A stretch of DNA of 64,000 nt. Origin: Darksidea phi (Eukaryota > Ascomycota > Dothideomycetes > Pleosporales > Lentitheciaceae). The position numbers and the translations under genes are program-made. The notes under the pieces are model-generated. The model saw only the letters and a list, made by a program, of their open reading frames with translations, had not been told where the DNA came from and searched no databases. Positions within the stretch are counted from its first letter, which is position 1, and each line of letters starts with the position of its first letter. Below are positions 1 to 11,519 of the stretch, piece by piece. The stretch is from NCBI GenBank assembly GCA_030770425.1, contig JASJFT010000031.1, forward strand, positions 248,001-312,000. The letters run 5' to 3'.

Positions 1-1983
1 CACCTGATTCGCTCCGCTCAAGGGTACTCTAGCATACCCCAACCCGACGAAGAACACCACCCTAGCCTCTACCAACCCTTAAACATCGAAAAACGTGAAA
101 TCCGCATCCTCACCATCCTCCCTTCACGCTCTCTAGATAAGCCCCTCCAATGCCATCTATCTACCACCTCCCTATTAGCCAAACGACCTAGGAAATTCGA
201 GGCACTATCTTACGTATGGGGCGCCCCAAATTTCTCCGCGCCCATCACCATAAATGGCGAGGAGCGCTTTATAACACCGACCCTACAATCAGCGCTGTTC
301 CATATCCGCCGGAAGTGGAGGCGCAGACCAATATGGGTGGACCAAATCTGCATTAACCAAGCGGATATCGAGGAACGCGGGAGCCAGGTGCAGTTGATGC
401 GGTACATCTACGGTCTCGCCGAAAACGTGCTGTCGTATATTGGAGAGATCAAAACTGCAAAAGAAGCTGGGCTGATCTACGACTCCCAGAAATGGCTTAG
501 GATGGCGCGGAGACGGATTCCCTTCATGGCTATGCTACTGATCGAGCCGCCAGAGTTTTGGACGCTGAAGGGGATATGGGAGTCGCTGGAGACTAAGCTG
601 ATCCTGATTTTCGGCTTCTTGATGGTCTGGATGTTTAAGAATGTGGAGCCGATCAAGGAGCTTGCGAGGGTGATGCGCGAAGAGGAAGCCAAGTTTTTGC
701 TGCGGGTGCTTGAAGGGGCGAAGGTTTTGTACGAGGCGAGTTATTGGTCAAGATGCTGGATTCTGCAAGAGGTGGTATTGGCCCAGAAAACGCCCGTACT
801 CATGTACGGAGGTCATGCGTTCAAGGACCTGGAGCCACCACTCCTCGTAGAGCTGCTAGGCGAGCGCATGAATATCCTCATCAAAAGCGAGGAACCTGGC
901 AGGTGCCCCGTCGCCATGCACAAACTCGTCTCAGCACTCTTCTCTCTACCAACACACGCCACATCGCCGTACTCGCTCCGCAAATCACGGCAAACAGGGA
1001 GCCAACTCTTCGCCTTTTCGCATCTGCTACAAGTCACAGCCCGTCTCCGCAGCACCGAGTTCCTAGATAAATTCTACTGCTTCTACGGTCTGCTTAAAGA
1101 AACCCATCTCTTTCCCGCGCCCGACTACGCAGCGTCGAGACCGCTCGAAGCAAGGAAACTCATAGCAGCCATGATAAAGAATGAAGGCCGATGGGATGTC
1201 TATGACTTCCTGACCCCATCAACCGACCTGTCCTACCCCTCGTGGACACCCGCGCAACCCACACACACCGACATCGACCAAAACGCGCTATACCGATACT
1301 TCTCATGGGGCAACGACCCTCTCGCCTTTCCCAACCTCGAGTACTCACCCGTCATATCGCCCTGTCTAACCTTCATGGGCGTCTCCGGATTCCGCATCGG
1401 CACCGTAACAACAATCTCCCAACTCCCACCCGCCGAACCCCTCGAGGAACTAATCAACACCATCAGCGAGTTCGAATGCACCGTCTCAGAAGCAGTAGCG
1501 CAGCCACCTGCCGAAGGCATCCAGGGCACATTACAAGCGCTGCGGTACCAGCCCTCAAAGTTACAAGCTATCTTCGAAGCGATAGCAGAACATAAACGCG
1601 ATCCAGACTTCAACCGCCACTTTTCTACCCTCTATCAATATCTCTCCTGTTTTCTTTTCGCCGGCACCGGAAACGAGGCCCAAGGGAGGATGTACCACCT
1701 CCAAGACGGCTGTGGAAAGCTGGCTCGGCAAACTTTGTTCTGCACATCTGATGGCTTTTTTGGGTTTACGGATGCGGTGGTGCGGGAGGGTGATGTTGTC
1801 GCGATTCTTGCTGGACTGCGACAACCGTATGTGTTGAGGGAGGACTGGGCATCTGTTCCGCGCGACGTGGTGTATAGGCTTGTGGGAAGTGCGTTTGTGA
1901 GTGGGGTTATGCAGGGGGAGTATGTAGATGTTATGATTAAGAATGAGTACTGGGATTTGGAGGAGAAGTTCGCCATTAGCTAG
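1..1983 (+). CDS. HET-domain (heterokaryon incompatibility) protein, 5' partial
   Basis: The frame is open from base 1 to the TAG at 1981-1983, so the gene is cut by the window edge and about 660 codons remain. The three hallmark HET blocks are visible: FEALSYVWGAP near codons 67-77, then IWVDQICINQADIEERG about 45 codons later, and SRCWILQEVVLA near codon 250. HET domains trigger growth arrest or cell death after fusion of unlike hyphae, or act in other non-self recognition. The C-terminal 350 residues carry no domain I can name, which is usual for the family because that half is lineage-specific. No intron is needed in the visible part. The start lies outside the window. The family call is firm; its allorecognition partner cannot be told from sequence. 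Confidence 0.9.
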   Translation, partial: HLIRSAQGYSSIPQPDEEHHPSLYQPLNIEKREIRILTILPSRSLDKPLQCHLSTTSLLAKRPRKFEALSYVWGAPNFSAPITINGEERFITPTLQSALFHIRRKWRRRPIWVDQICINQADIEERGSQVQLMRYIYGLAENVLSYIGEIKTAKEAGLIYDSQKWLRMARRRIPFMAMLLIEPPEFWTLKGIWESLETKLILIFGFLMVWMFKNVEPIKELARVMREEEAKFLLRVLEGAKVLYEASYWSRCWILQEVVLAQKTPVLMYGGHAFKDLEPPLLVELLGERMNILIKSEEPGRCPVAMHKLVSALFSLPTHATSPYSLRKSRQTGSQLFAFSHLLQVTARLRSTEFLDKFYCFYGLLKETHLFPAPDYAASRPLEARKLIAAMIKNEGRWDVYDFLTPSTDLSYPSWTPAQPTHTDIDQNALYRYFSWGNDPLAFPNLEYSPVISPCLTFMGVSGFRIGTVTTISQLPPAEPLEELINTISEFECTVSEAVAQPPAEGIQGTLQALRYQPSKLQAIFEAIAEHKRDPDFNRHFSTLYQYLSCFLFAGTGNEAQGRMYHLQDGCGKLARQTLFCTSDGFFGFTDAVVREGDVVAILAGLRQPYVLREDWASVPRDVVYRLVGSAFVSGVMQGEYVDVMIKNEYWDLEEKFAIS

Positions 1984-2198
1984 ATGGGGAGTGGAAAGGA
2001 GGGGCAATTAGGTAGACTCAATCAACGACTTTCTAAATGCATGCTTGAATATCAAGATTATTGCGGAAAATCAATCTCCACATGACATTCTCTCAATGTC
2101 CCCGACTCGTATTTACAAAGGAGTGTCTAGTTTCCGATCCAGTCGCGATTAAATGATCGACACAATCTAAAATAGTTCGCGCACCGGAGCCACACCAC

Positions 2199-3664
2199 TC
2201 AAACTCGAGAAAAAGTCTTGGCCTTCCTCTTCCTAACAACCGTAGTGGCAACTCCGGCAATAGCTCCAACAACCAGCACGCACAACAGCCCCAAGATAGC
2301 CTTGTCATACGGGCTACTGACATGGAAGGACGACCGATACGGCTGAGGCGCGTCGTAAACCGCCCCATTGGGTGCCATATGGGATAGTCCGCTGCCCTCG
2401 GCAGGGGCAGTCTCTCCCTTGTAGTAGACGGCGGTCGAATCTTTGGTGGAGATAGGCTCCTCGCGAGGGGAGACACCGAGATGGGGGCGCAACTTCTTGA
2501 GGAGCGCCGAGTTAGGGTTGAGCGTCTCGTCGGAGGCAAGGATGATCCTAGCGATGGAGTCGGAGATCTTGATGTCGCTGCGCTCCTCGTTCTGGTGCTC
2601 GTGGTGAGCGATCTTGGGGAAGTGGATATCCTTGTGGTTGGTGAAGAAGTCCTTGACGCTGAAGGCCGGAGTGGTGCCTTCGGTGTCGCTGCGGCGGAAA
2701 ACGTCGCTACTGACCATCTTGGACATGGGCGCGTCTTTGACACGGCCATCGGCGACGCGGTTGTAAGCGGGGCGACCGGCTGGACGGACGATGCGATTGG
2801 TACGCGCGAGGTCCACCGATGGCGTGGCGGTTGGCCTATCCGAAGAAGTCAGCGTACGAGTTCGTTGGAAGGGCCAACCGCCTGGAGGTGCGTAAACGGT
2901 GAGACTGTTGGGACGATTCAAAGAGGAGGGAGGGGCGACGGTAGTTTGGTAGGTGGTGCACGAAACAACGGATTCAACGACAGTGATGAAAGGTGAACTG
3001 GTTGCTACAGAACCAGAAACAGGTGTAGCGATAGTCGCAGATGGGGTAGGTTCCCCAGCAGCAGGAGGAGGATCAGGAGCAGTACTAGTTGGAGATGGTG
3101 TAAAAACAAGCGTATCAGAGCCGACATACCCGCTAGCAGAGTCACCCCTAGCAGCAGTAGTGCTAGTAGCAGCATGCAGCGTCGTAGTCGTAGTAATAGT
3201 AGTCGATCCATCATCTACATCTCAATTAGCCAAGTCCCCGCATGAACGCTGTGCAACATACCGGCCGTTGCCGTAAGAATGATCACCATAGGATCAGTAT
3301 GCTGAGCGTTGTCAGGAGACGGAGCAGTCGTCACAACGCTGGCCGGCACATCAGCAGAGCCCGTCGCAGACCCGTCGCCGTCACCAATAGCACTCGCAGT
3401 AGGCTCGGGGGCCTTTGGTCCAAAGTCTCCGCCAGGCAGCCACTTGATCAGGTCGGCGACTTTCATATAGTCGGCTGGGTCGAGCGGGGCGGTGTCGGGC
3501 ACGGCTTTAATGACACAGCGAAGCGCATCGCCCTCGAGGCATTCGTGCGTGATGACGTGGATGAGGGGTGTGGATTCATGGTTGCATTTACGGCAGCTCG
3601 GGTTGAGGAGGCTGGCGTCGGGTTCGTCGTCGCGGGGGACGAGGGTTTTTTCTTGGGGAGGCAT
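2199..3664 (-). CDS. Ser/Thr/Pro-rich single-pass membrane protein, hypothetical
   Basis: Two exons, 3262-3664 and 2199-3214, joined across a 47-nt intron (GTATGTT...GATGTAG) with phases agreeing; 472 aa. The ATG at 3664 sits in a favourable context. Order of parts: a short cysteine-containing N-terminal region with CRKCNHES and an HECLEGDALRC segment; a Thr/Ser/Ala/Pro-rich stalk of about 100 residues that begins at the splice junction; a less biased basic region; and one hydrophobic segment near the C-terminus (ILGLLCVLVVGAIAGVATTV) followed by an RKRK stop-transfer motif. This resembles fungal wall-sensor or mucin-like proteins. No signal peptide is visible at the chosen start, so an extra 5' exon may be missing. 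No enzyme domain is recognised. Confidence 0.6.
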
Positions 3665-5155
3665 GGTGGTGGTCTTGTGCTGGTGCTTCCTCTTGTGGTG
3701 GTCGTCAGTCGATACTTTCCAAGTGGGACAGACGCGTCCGACGAACTTTGAATGATGGCAGTAGAACCGACGCAATGCCTGAGGTGCACAAGGGAAACTC
3801 AGCAACCAACCACTCTTAAATACCGCTCGAACAACCTTGCCACTGCTGTTGAGCTCTAAAGTTGCAGATTCGACCAGGTGGCCGGGAAGAGCGTCACATT
3901 GGCAGCTATTGAGATGTAGTGTTGCGTGGTGCTGGATCTTGTGATTCCTCTTTGATACAGATATCACATCGTATCAAAGCTGGGGTGTAGTGTCGATAGT
4001 ATGAATAAACGTCTCGCGACACGCGGGGAAACGACGTCGAGAGTGTTGGAGATCTTGGCGATTTACTTGTTCGGAATTTTCGACATGACAGGCGATAGTT
4101 GAGTGGGTGGGCTCAACCCCTGTATCCGGGTCGTCTATACAGCAAACCCGTGGATGGCGATTGCGCGAACTCCCCACGAGCCTCAACCACACACCTGCAG
4201 CACCGGAAACAAAGTGCTTTGCTCCCAAAGTCCAAAACATTTGAGGAAGCTGCGAGGAAGTACCTTGTATCTGCGCAAGAGACGTCGAAATAGAGTTCTG
4301 TGATGCGTGAGCACTGTTGGCAGTATTGGTCCGCCAGGGTGGTGTCCTGCGTCTCATTCGCGCCTACGGAGGGGGCACGGCGGGAGAGCCGCAAGGTCAC
4401 ACACGCAAGCCCACCCTTTCCATGCCCACGTGCCACCCATGCGTCCAATGACACACCTCGTGGGAGCAGAACGGCAAGCATATGTTGAATACGGTACCAT
4501 GCAACAAGGGACTTGGCTTCCACCTAACGGGGAGAGCGTGATACATTCTGTGCTAGCCACGATCTATCCCAACATCGTCACTATTGGAAGAGAATGAAAG
4601 CTGAAACCTAACTAAATAGTAGAGCGGGGCGGCATGCCGTCGAAGAAATGCCATCCTCCATTCATAAAATTCGTAAAAACAATCGTAAGACCATGGGGCC
4701 GTTGAGTCGTGATCTTTCTCTTTTCTTTGATAAACACTTGAAGAGGAGAGTCGTAGACATGAGAAAAAAAAAATAGCCTCCATTTTTTTTCGCCAAACGC
4801 TGCAATGCCGCCGCTATGCTTTGACTGCCCAAGAAGATGGTAGAAGGAGAGACATGGTTCAAAATCGTGGCATGTTCTCGTAACAAACTGATGGAAAGAT
4901 GGCCGTAATGGTACTCGCAACCAAGGAATGGAGATTAGAATAACGGTTGAAAGTCGTTAACGTGGGTGGGCATTTCGTTAGGTCGTAAAATAGTCATGAT
5001 GCAAAAATCGTAACAATCGTTGTGGTATCGCTGAGCCTGAGCTCTTCAAGTCTTTTGGATTCGTGAGCGTGGTATCGTTTCGCTGTTTTGCTTTTGCAGA
5101 TATGTTTAGGCATGGGATATTAGAGACGTTTGGGTGCGATGAGGCTGGATGCCGT
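3665..5155. other. Intergenic, no supported gene
   Basis: Short overlapping frames on both strands (for example 4113-4523 on the minus strand) have no recognisable domain and no consistent splice structure. Adjacent A and T runs occur near 4763-4791. This stretch probably holds the 5' leader of the membrane protein and the 3' end of the dsRBD-like gene. Confidence 0.5.
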
Positions 5156-5836
5156 CTAGTAGTTGTATCCGGCTTCCCGGAGGCATGGGGCGCATCGTTC
5201 ATATGCGCGTACGGTTCCTCGGCCGCAGAAGCACGTCGAAATGGACGTTGCGGAAGACTTGCTGTCCCTTCGGCCGGTAGAGTCCAGGCCGCAGTCGCTG
5301 TTGCGCGGGCTAGTTCCGCCGCTGGAGCTATTGCTGTCGTACTCATTGGACGAGCAGGTGTTCCTCCTGCCCGTGCCAATGGCAACGGGAAGCCCCTGGA
5401 CGACTCCTCCCTGACCGGGCCGTTGGCCGGGGTACATGCCGTCATTCACGGAGAAGTTGCGGCAGATCATGTAGGCGCGAGTGGCGGCAGCGTTCTTGGC
5501 CAGCTCGTCTGTCTCGTACTCGACATCGGTGGAGTACTCCCTGTTGTTCACTCGGACAGTGCATGCGTAACCGTACCGGGTGCGGAATGTCTGGAAGAGA
5601 GGTTCTGGCCAGTGACGGCGTTGGCAGAGGCCTATGACACAGGTCAGCGCATGGACTTTGGTGCTAGCGCGAACCATCGACTTTGGTGCCCCTGGCTGCC
5701 GCTGTTCATGGTCCTGGTTCCAGCATCGTGGTGAACGGTGTGCTGGAGCGACAGGATGATGCAGAGATGTCCGTTGAGGATATTCTAGCACCAATTGACA
5801 CGGGGACAGTTCGTGTTGGGCAGATCTGCAGGGCAT
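5156..5836 (-). CDS. Small dsRNA-binding-domain-like protein
   Basis: An open minus-strand frame of up to 226 codons. The core from about residue 64 to 125 fits a dsRBD alpha-beta-beta-beta-alpha pattern: a first helix ending LCQRRHWPEPLFQ, strands YGYACTVRVN and REYSTDVEYE, then DELAKNAAATRAYMICRNF as the second helix. A flexible Gly/Ser/Asn-rich tail follows, with a Cys-containing C-terminus. The first 50 or so residues are weakly protein-like, so the real start may be a later ATG (MVRAST, about residue 54) or an upstream exon; a possible acceptor CATAG lies just before GLCQRR. Single-dsRBD small proteins are seen in Dothideomycete genomes but their function is unknown to me. The domain call is moderately strong; the gene boundaries are weak. 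Confidence 0.55.
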   Translation of the reverse strand: MPCRSAQHELSPCQLVLEYPQRTSLHHPVAPAHRSPRCWNQDHEQRQPGAPKSMVRASTKVHALTCVIGLCQRRHWPEPLFQTFRTRYGYACTVRVNNREYSTDVEYETDELAKNAAATRAYMICRNFSVNDGMYPGQRPGQGGVVQGLPVAIGTGRRNTCSSNEYDSNSSSGGTSPRNSDCGLDSTGRRDSKSSATSISTCFCGRGTVRAYERCAPCLREAGYNY

Positions 5837-8800
5837 CCGAGGCTACGGCACCAGGAACTCGAATTCAACAAGGCTAGATGATGTGCATACCTGTGAGATA
5901 CATGATGTAGAACATGGTGGTTGAGCGTCGACGTGTCTGACCGGGCGGCAATTGGTGCAAATAGACGCTTCGATGCAAAATCGTGGGTCTGAAAGGAAAT
6001 TGACCCGAAGTAGAGTGCTGAATTGGCACACGTTCGTTGGTGGCGAGGGTATCAGGCCGAGAGAGGAATTCGTGGCTCCTGTTGTACGACGGCGGATGCG
6101 TTCGAGGCTTGACAACTACCAATGTAAGAAGTGACAGCTGGCTGGTGGTGGACGGCGGCTATCGAAGAATGAGCTACGGCAAGGAAGAGAGTGGCATGCA
6201 GAAGAGGATGGGGGATGGGGGGGGGACATAAGTGCAGTGTGGGATGAAGGTAATTTATCGCAGCAACCGAGCGCAGCGGGCAGCTCAGGATATGCAACCG
6301 CAACAGGCCCGCCCGCCAGTAGGAGCCAGAGGCAATTGCACATCTGGATATGAACAATCTGCGGGCCTTGTTGCGGCTCTGTGGGCATAGACCCATAGTG
6401 ATGTGCTGGCGTGCATTTTCGCCAGTAACCGCTGGGGTTCCAGAATTTTAGCTACCCAGCCGTTAAACTGAACAAGAGACAGCTTCACCGGTCTTCGCGA
6501 GAGCGCACATCATTTGCGTTTGCCACCCTGTTGCAGCAGTAGCGTGATGAACGGCTGGTGATCGGGATTATTGCCCTGGTCCCGCGTGTCAAAGCTGTAT
6601 GTCGACGCTTCGATCGACCTGTTGTAACGCCTGATGCAGAAGCATAACGACTACGTACCATATCTCCGGCCTCGGCGCTGCGAGACGGGCAGGCGACATG
6701 GAATGCGAGCGAGCTACTCGTACTCGCGGAGCCCATGGCGGGCGCCGCTAATGCGTTGGTGCAAGTGAGGAGATGAGAAGCACCGCAACGTCAGATGCTG
6801 CAAGCCCCGTCCAGTGTGCCGTGACCCCGAATGCCATGACAGCCTTGGCGAAGGACTGGTATACGGCCGCGTGTGGACCCGTATAGCCTCGCTGGTGAAC
6901 GCGATCAGAGGCCAGGAGGACGCCGGCTTATCCAGGCGCAGGACAACCCGGGGCAGCAGACAGCACTCGGACGCACGCTTGCTTCGAGCGCGGGAGTCGC
7001 GGTCGGGCAGCAGACTACTGGAGAGGAGATTGACACGCTATCGTGCCTGGGTGCGGACGCAGAGCATGGTGGCTTGAGAAGGACGAGCGTCACGCCAGGA
7101 ATAGCAAGCACCTTCCTGGAAGCAGATGATCCTGGAGGCCGGCGGCAGAGATTGATTGCTGGAATCGAGGATTTGGCAGAGGCAACGGGGTCTGGTGCTA
7201 CCACAAAAATGTCGTTGCACCCCGGGCGACCGTGCTCATGCATGCGTGGTGAGTTGGCAGACGCTTGATACTTTGGAGGGTCGAACTACCTGCGCCAGGG
7301 TCCCAAAGGGGCGAGGAACAACGGCTGCTAGCTGTAAGGCATGCTTGCCAGCATGAATCCCCGTTGCGGAGACGTCGTGACGGGGTCTGGAGCGCCAATT
7401 GCTCTCCATCGGCGTGGTGCAGGCAAGCATCAAGCTCTGGACGAGGGCTGCTTGGCGAACGACCAGGGCCGGCACAGGCGTTCCTGGGACGCGTATCTGG
7501 GAATCGGGGAGAGGACGAGGGCGAACAGCTCACGCACATTATCCGAACTGCTTCCCCCGCGGGCCGTCATCAATATCTGGGGATATTTACGCCTGGTAAG
7601 CCCGCATGAAGAGGAGGGGGGGGCCAAGATGGCGCGCATCCAAGGCATAGCATCGAGGCATCGCGAGCCGGACGGCAGCCGAGGCGGCGGTGGATGAATG
7701 GGTTGAGGGCGCACAGAGCAGAACCGATGCATACCACGAGCAGATATCAGTGGATCGCGGCAGCGATGGCGAGGCACGATAGGCCCGGCGCCGCTCAGTG
7801 ACGGCGGAGGTACATTGGAGGACCCGGACGACGCAACAGCGGCGGCTTTGGCGTCGGTGCAGGTCTTGGAGGAATGGCTGCACGTACGCGAGGGCGGGCC
7901 TGGGCGAAGAGCAGCCGGCACGCAAGCTCGCCAGTGCGCGGAGGCGGCCATGGAGAGCGAATTGGCTGCAGACGGAGGCGGTTGAGCTGGTGCTGAGCGG
8001 TCGCCCGCGGCCAGAGACGTCGTCGCGGAACACGTTGGTGGCACTGGGGGCCTGGGGGCGGGTAGGCATGTCGGAGACGCGCGACACGACACCAGCCACG
8101 GCCGCCTGCGCAATCTGCGCCGCTGGGTCGTGGAGAAAGGGCGGTGAGCAGACGCAGCGTGGCAAGCGCTGGCCTGGCCTCTGTAGCCTCCCAGACATGC
8201 ATCCGTTACAAGACGGCCGCGAGAGCCAGCCGCCGTCGCCGCAGCCCCTTCGTCGTGCGCGCGCAGACGACGGCGACAATGGCCTGGTGTGCGAAGAGCG
8301 CTGCTGTGTCGGCTGCGTGTGTCGCGGGAGCTGGCCGTCTTCGAATCGGCCTGCTTCCAGACGCCGACCCACGCGTTCACGGCCTTGTCCTCGTCTCTCC
8401 AACCACGAGCATCCTCTCCCACCCTCTCCCGCCCTCTCCCACCCTCCTCTTCAGCCTTGTAAGACGGCCTGCCGCGACCGCGCAAGGATGAGGGGCCGGA
8501 GCGCTCCCGTGTGCTGTTCCGAGAAAGCGAACCGTCTTGCTGTGCCGTGTCTGCACCTGTGTGCAGCGCAACCTCCCGCGGCCCCCCTCCCCCCCCCCCT
8601 ACCTAACGTGTACCCACCACCAACCTGTGACATTGCGGCCTCGCGGCGCATCCAGTAACCGTGGGGGGGTTCAAAGAGGGCACAACCGGTATCCGTCCAC
8701 CACGCTCTGCGTGCGACGTTGGACGGCGTTGTCGAGTCCTCCCGGCATCGGATACCGACGGTTTGACAGTGACGTGTGGTGTGCTACACCATAGAGGGGT

Positions 8801-9117
8801 GTTTTGTGTAGAGGATTGCTGCTGTTTTCGCTGCCCGATTTATGGTCCGAAAAAGCTCCCTCGAAAGTAGGGGAACCGAAGGTCCTGTGCTGGCTGTTCG
8901 GGCGCTGGGTCTCCTCACCAGCTCCGAACGCTGAGGGCCACACATATGGTGGCACCATCGACATCGCAAACCCACCACCAGCCCTCTTCCAAAGCCAGCA
9001 GCATTTGACATCTTCCCACCGCACCCCCGTCCCAGGCGATATCCCGCTGTGCTTTTCCTCTCGAATCGAGAACCCTCCCGCGTCCCACCTACCCCACCCC
9101 ATCTGCAGCCGCCCAAC
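5837..9117. other. GC-rich gene-poor spacer
   Basis: Long open frames appear on both strands together, which is what high GC without TA-rich stops produces; the longest (7430-8485, minus) starts at TTG, is Arg/Ser/Pro-rich and shows no domain. I found no pair of frames joined by credible splice sites. A C-rich run occurs at about 8579-8600. The last 200 bases are probably the promoter and leader of the Dabb gene. Confidence 0.5.
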
Positions 9118-9805
9118 ATGCCCAAAATCATGCGCCTAACCCTCTTCAAGATCCCCGATCAAACCCACATTCAAGAAGCTATCAACAAGTACTCCACTCT
9201 GACTCAAGATGCCGTCAAGGTGCGTGCCTGACTCATTGTCACCCGTTCGAGAATGACCTACATACGCCCCCCCATCCATTGCGAGTGCGCACCTGCAGCG
9301 TAGGCAGCGGCATGCAGGACCGCAATCTCATCACACATGCTTGGCTTCAACGTCTATCCTTTCCCCATGTCGACGTTCGAGAACGGTATGAGCTTTGATC
9401 CTAGGCGTGTGCTGCCGCAGGCGCCGGGCCGGCGTCGAAAGCCACGCTTAGCATAATGGACGTCCTATTGCAGATGTCGTTATAGCCTATGCAGCATCTC
9501 CACAGCCATACTATCGAAATTCGCCAATGCAACGCTCGCCCCACACCTCCACTGCACGGCCATTATCTATGCAGACCACTAACAACGCACAGGACGGCAA
9601 ACCCTACATCTCCCTCGCAACCGCAACCCGGACCCACGACGACCCCCGCAACAAGGGCTACACGGTGGTAGCTCGCACTGTCTTTGAAAGCAAGGAGGAC
9701 ATGGACTACTACGATAACGAGTGTGCCGCTCATGTCGATATCAAAGCCACGTTGAGGAGCAAGGTTGTTGACGGGCCGCCGCTTACTGTGTGTATGGATG
9801 CTTAG
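9118..9805 (+). CDS. Stress-responsive A/B-barrel (Dabb) domain protein
   Basis: Exons 9118-9219 and 9593-9805 encode 104 aa. The donor is AAG|GTGCGT and the acceptor is GCACAG|GACGGC; both exons are in phase 0. The protein starts MPKIMRLTLFKIPD and runs through a helix, then ISLATATRTHDD, GYTVVARTVFES and a final helix with DNECAAHVDIKATL. This matches the small ferredoxin-like Dabb family: a strand, a helix, two strands, then an HxDIKA-type helix. In fungi these single-domain proteins are linked to stress responses, or act as small cyclases in biosynthetic clusters. No cluster context is visible here. The intron of 373 nt is unusually long for this window. Confidence 0.85.
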
Positions 9806-9961
9806 ATGGTTGGAGAGAGGACCAAATGTGGATGGCTGAATATATCGTGTTTGGCGGGAACGAGATGTTGAAGGTGGAATGATGCTTTCAAATCTATACA
9901 CCGTGCTATGAACCCCGATGCACCGTCCAAGTCCGATTGCTGCTTGTGCACCCACCCACCT

Positions 9962-11519
9962 TCAGCGACACAGCCTTCCCAACGCACCCCAGCCCCCCAA
10001 CAGCGCCGTAGCCCCAGTGAACAGTATAATACCGCCATACTGCCCGTGAAACCCCCAACTCTTCCCATCCTTCAGCCACCCATCATGAGTCACCAAAGCA
10101 ACACTAAGCGGCCCACTAATAACATTGCCAATCCCTCGCCCACCCGCCAACAGTCCAAACAGAAACCCCGTGTCTAAGCTAGGAGATTGCGTCTTCAACT
10201 CTGTGAGGACGGCGCTCCACGTCGAACTAAACCCGCCGGCGAAGAAGCCGTATGTGATGGAAAAGATGACGAGGAGAGCGACGTGGGATGAGAGGCCCCA
10301 GAAGAGGAATACGGCCAGTGCCGATCCGAGGGTGGATATGAGTATTGTGGTCGCGATACCGACGTGATCGCCTAGGGCGCCTATGATGATACCGCCGGGG
10401 ACGGATGTGGTGCTGATGAGCGCGAGGACTAGCGTGCCGATGGTCGTAGGGAGATGGAGTTGCTGCACTGTGTAAGAAGAGATGTAGGCCGAGGGGAGGG
10501 AGTAGCCTAGTGATTGTAGGATGTTGCCTATTTGGAGCATCCAGAAGGAGGGCATTGTGAGGAAGGCAGTGGAAATGCGGCGGGGGGTCGAGGTTTGCGG
10601 AAGGGGGATGCGGGGGCGGAGGAAATGGATGAGGGGTGCACTCATTACCACCTGTCCCCACATTAGCCGTGAGGTTCTTGGGCTGGCACAGGTGAAAGCT
10701 GAGGGCTAGGATTTCTCACCGTGATCACACTCCACGCCCTCAACGTAGTCGCAGGCCCAAATCGACGCAGACTAGCGTCCATAGCAAAAGGCAGCCCGGC
10801 GCCCGTCATCGATTTGCCGGCCCACATCACGCCATATGCTAGTCCCTTCCTCCGCACGAACCATTCATCCAGATAAAGAGTCGTAGGCGTGAAAAGTAGA
10901 CCGCAGCCAAGAGCCGACAGGACTCCTTGGGTAACAATCAACTGCCACACTTTCGTCGCAAAGCTCGACAGCAGGAAACCGATGGCCGCAAGAACTAAGC
11001 CCATTGGACCGCACCACCTCCTTAGTCTCGGCCATCGTGTGAGAAGCGCAAAGGTAAAGGGGGAGATGAGGTACATGATGCCCTGCACAACCGTTAGCGT
11101 CTCGATTTGCATGCTAGCCATGGTGCCGCTACCAGGCACTTAAACTTACAGTAACAGTAGTCCCAACGACAGCAACATTCTCAACATCTCCGTCTAGTTC
11201 TTCCGGATGTCTAAAGTAGTGCTCCTGCAACACACCAAAGACCAATGAGAAACCTGCGACACTGTAAGTCATGCAGCCGTTGCCCCAACATGGTAGAGAC
11301 TCATGTACCCCAGACTGGCGCTTGAATCAAAGAAGACGCGGCTAGTACGAGCCATGCTGCTTGGCCGGTGTCGGTTGGTGGAAGGGGTTGTTGTTCAATT
11401 TCCGCGTCTGTGGATGTTGTTGCATTGTGCCATGTTGCCTCGCGGTCCGCCAACGCCGGGGGCCTTCGAGACGGGTCGGTGCTGCTAAGCTCGACGGGGG
11501 GTTGTACTTGTGTCGCCAT
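9962..11519 (-). CDS. MFS monocarboxylate-type transporter
   Basis: Four exons (11309-11519, 11150-11253, 10720-11082, 9962-10651) join in phase to give 455 aa. The N-terminus is a soluble Gln/Pro/Ser-rich tail of about 50 residues; the first helix AAWLVLAASSLIQAPVW follows, then GFSLVFGVLQEHYF, a standard feature of fungal MCT-like MFS proteins. Further helices fit a 12-helix fold. Introns of 55, 67 and 68 nt have clear branch sites. Fungal members move monocarboxylates or small secondary metabolites across the plasma membrane, usually with protons; the substrate cannot be read from sequence. It is transcribed divergently from the cupin gene at 12355, so they may share an 835-bp control region. 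Confidence 0.88.

Noticed and set aside
7430..8485. 351-codon minus-strand frame
   Set aside because: It starts at TTG, overlaps other long frames on both strands, is Arg/Ser/Pro-rich, and shows no domain; it is explained by high GC.
7798..8658. 286-codon plus-strand frame in the same GC-rich region
   Set aside because: Antisense shadow of equally unsupported frames, with low-complexity composition and no start context or domain.
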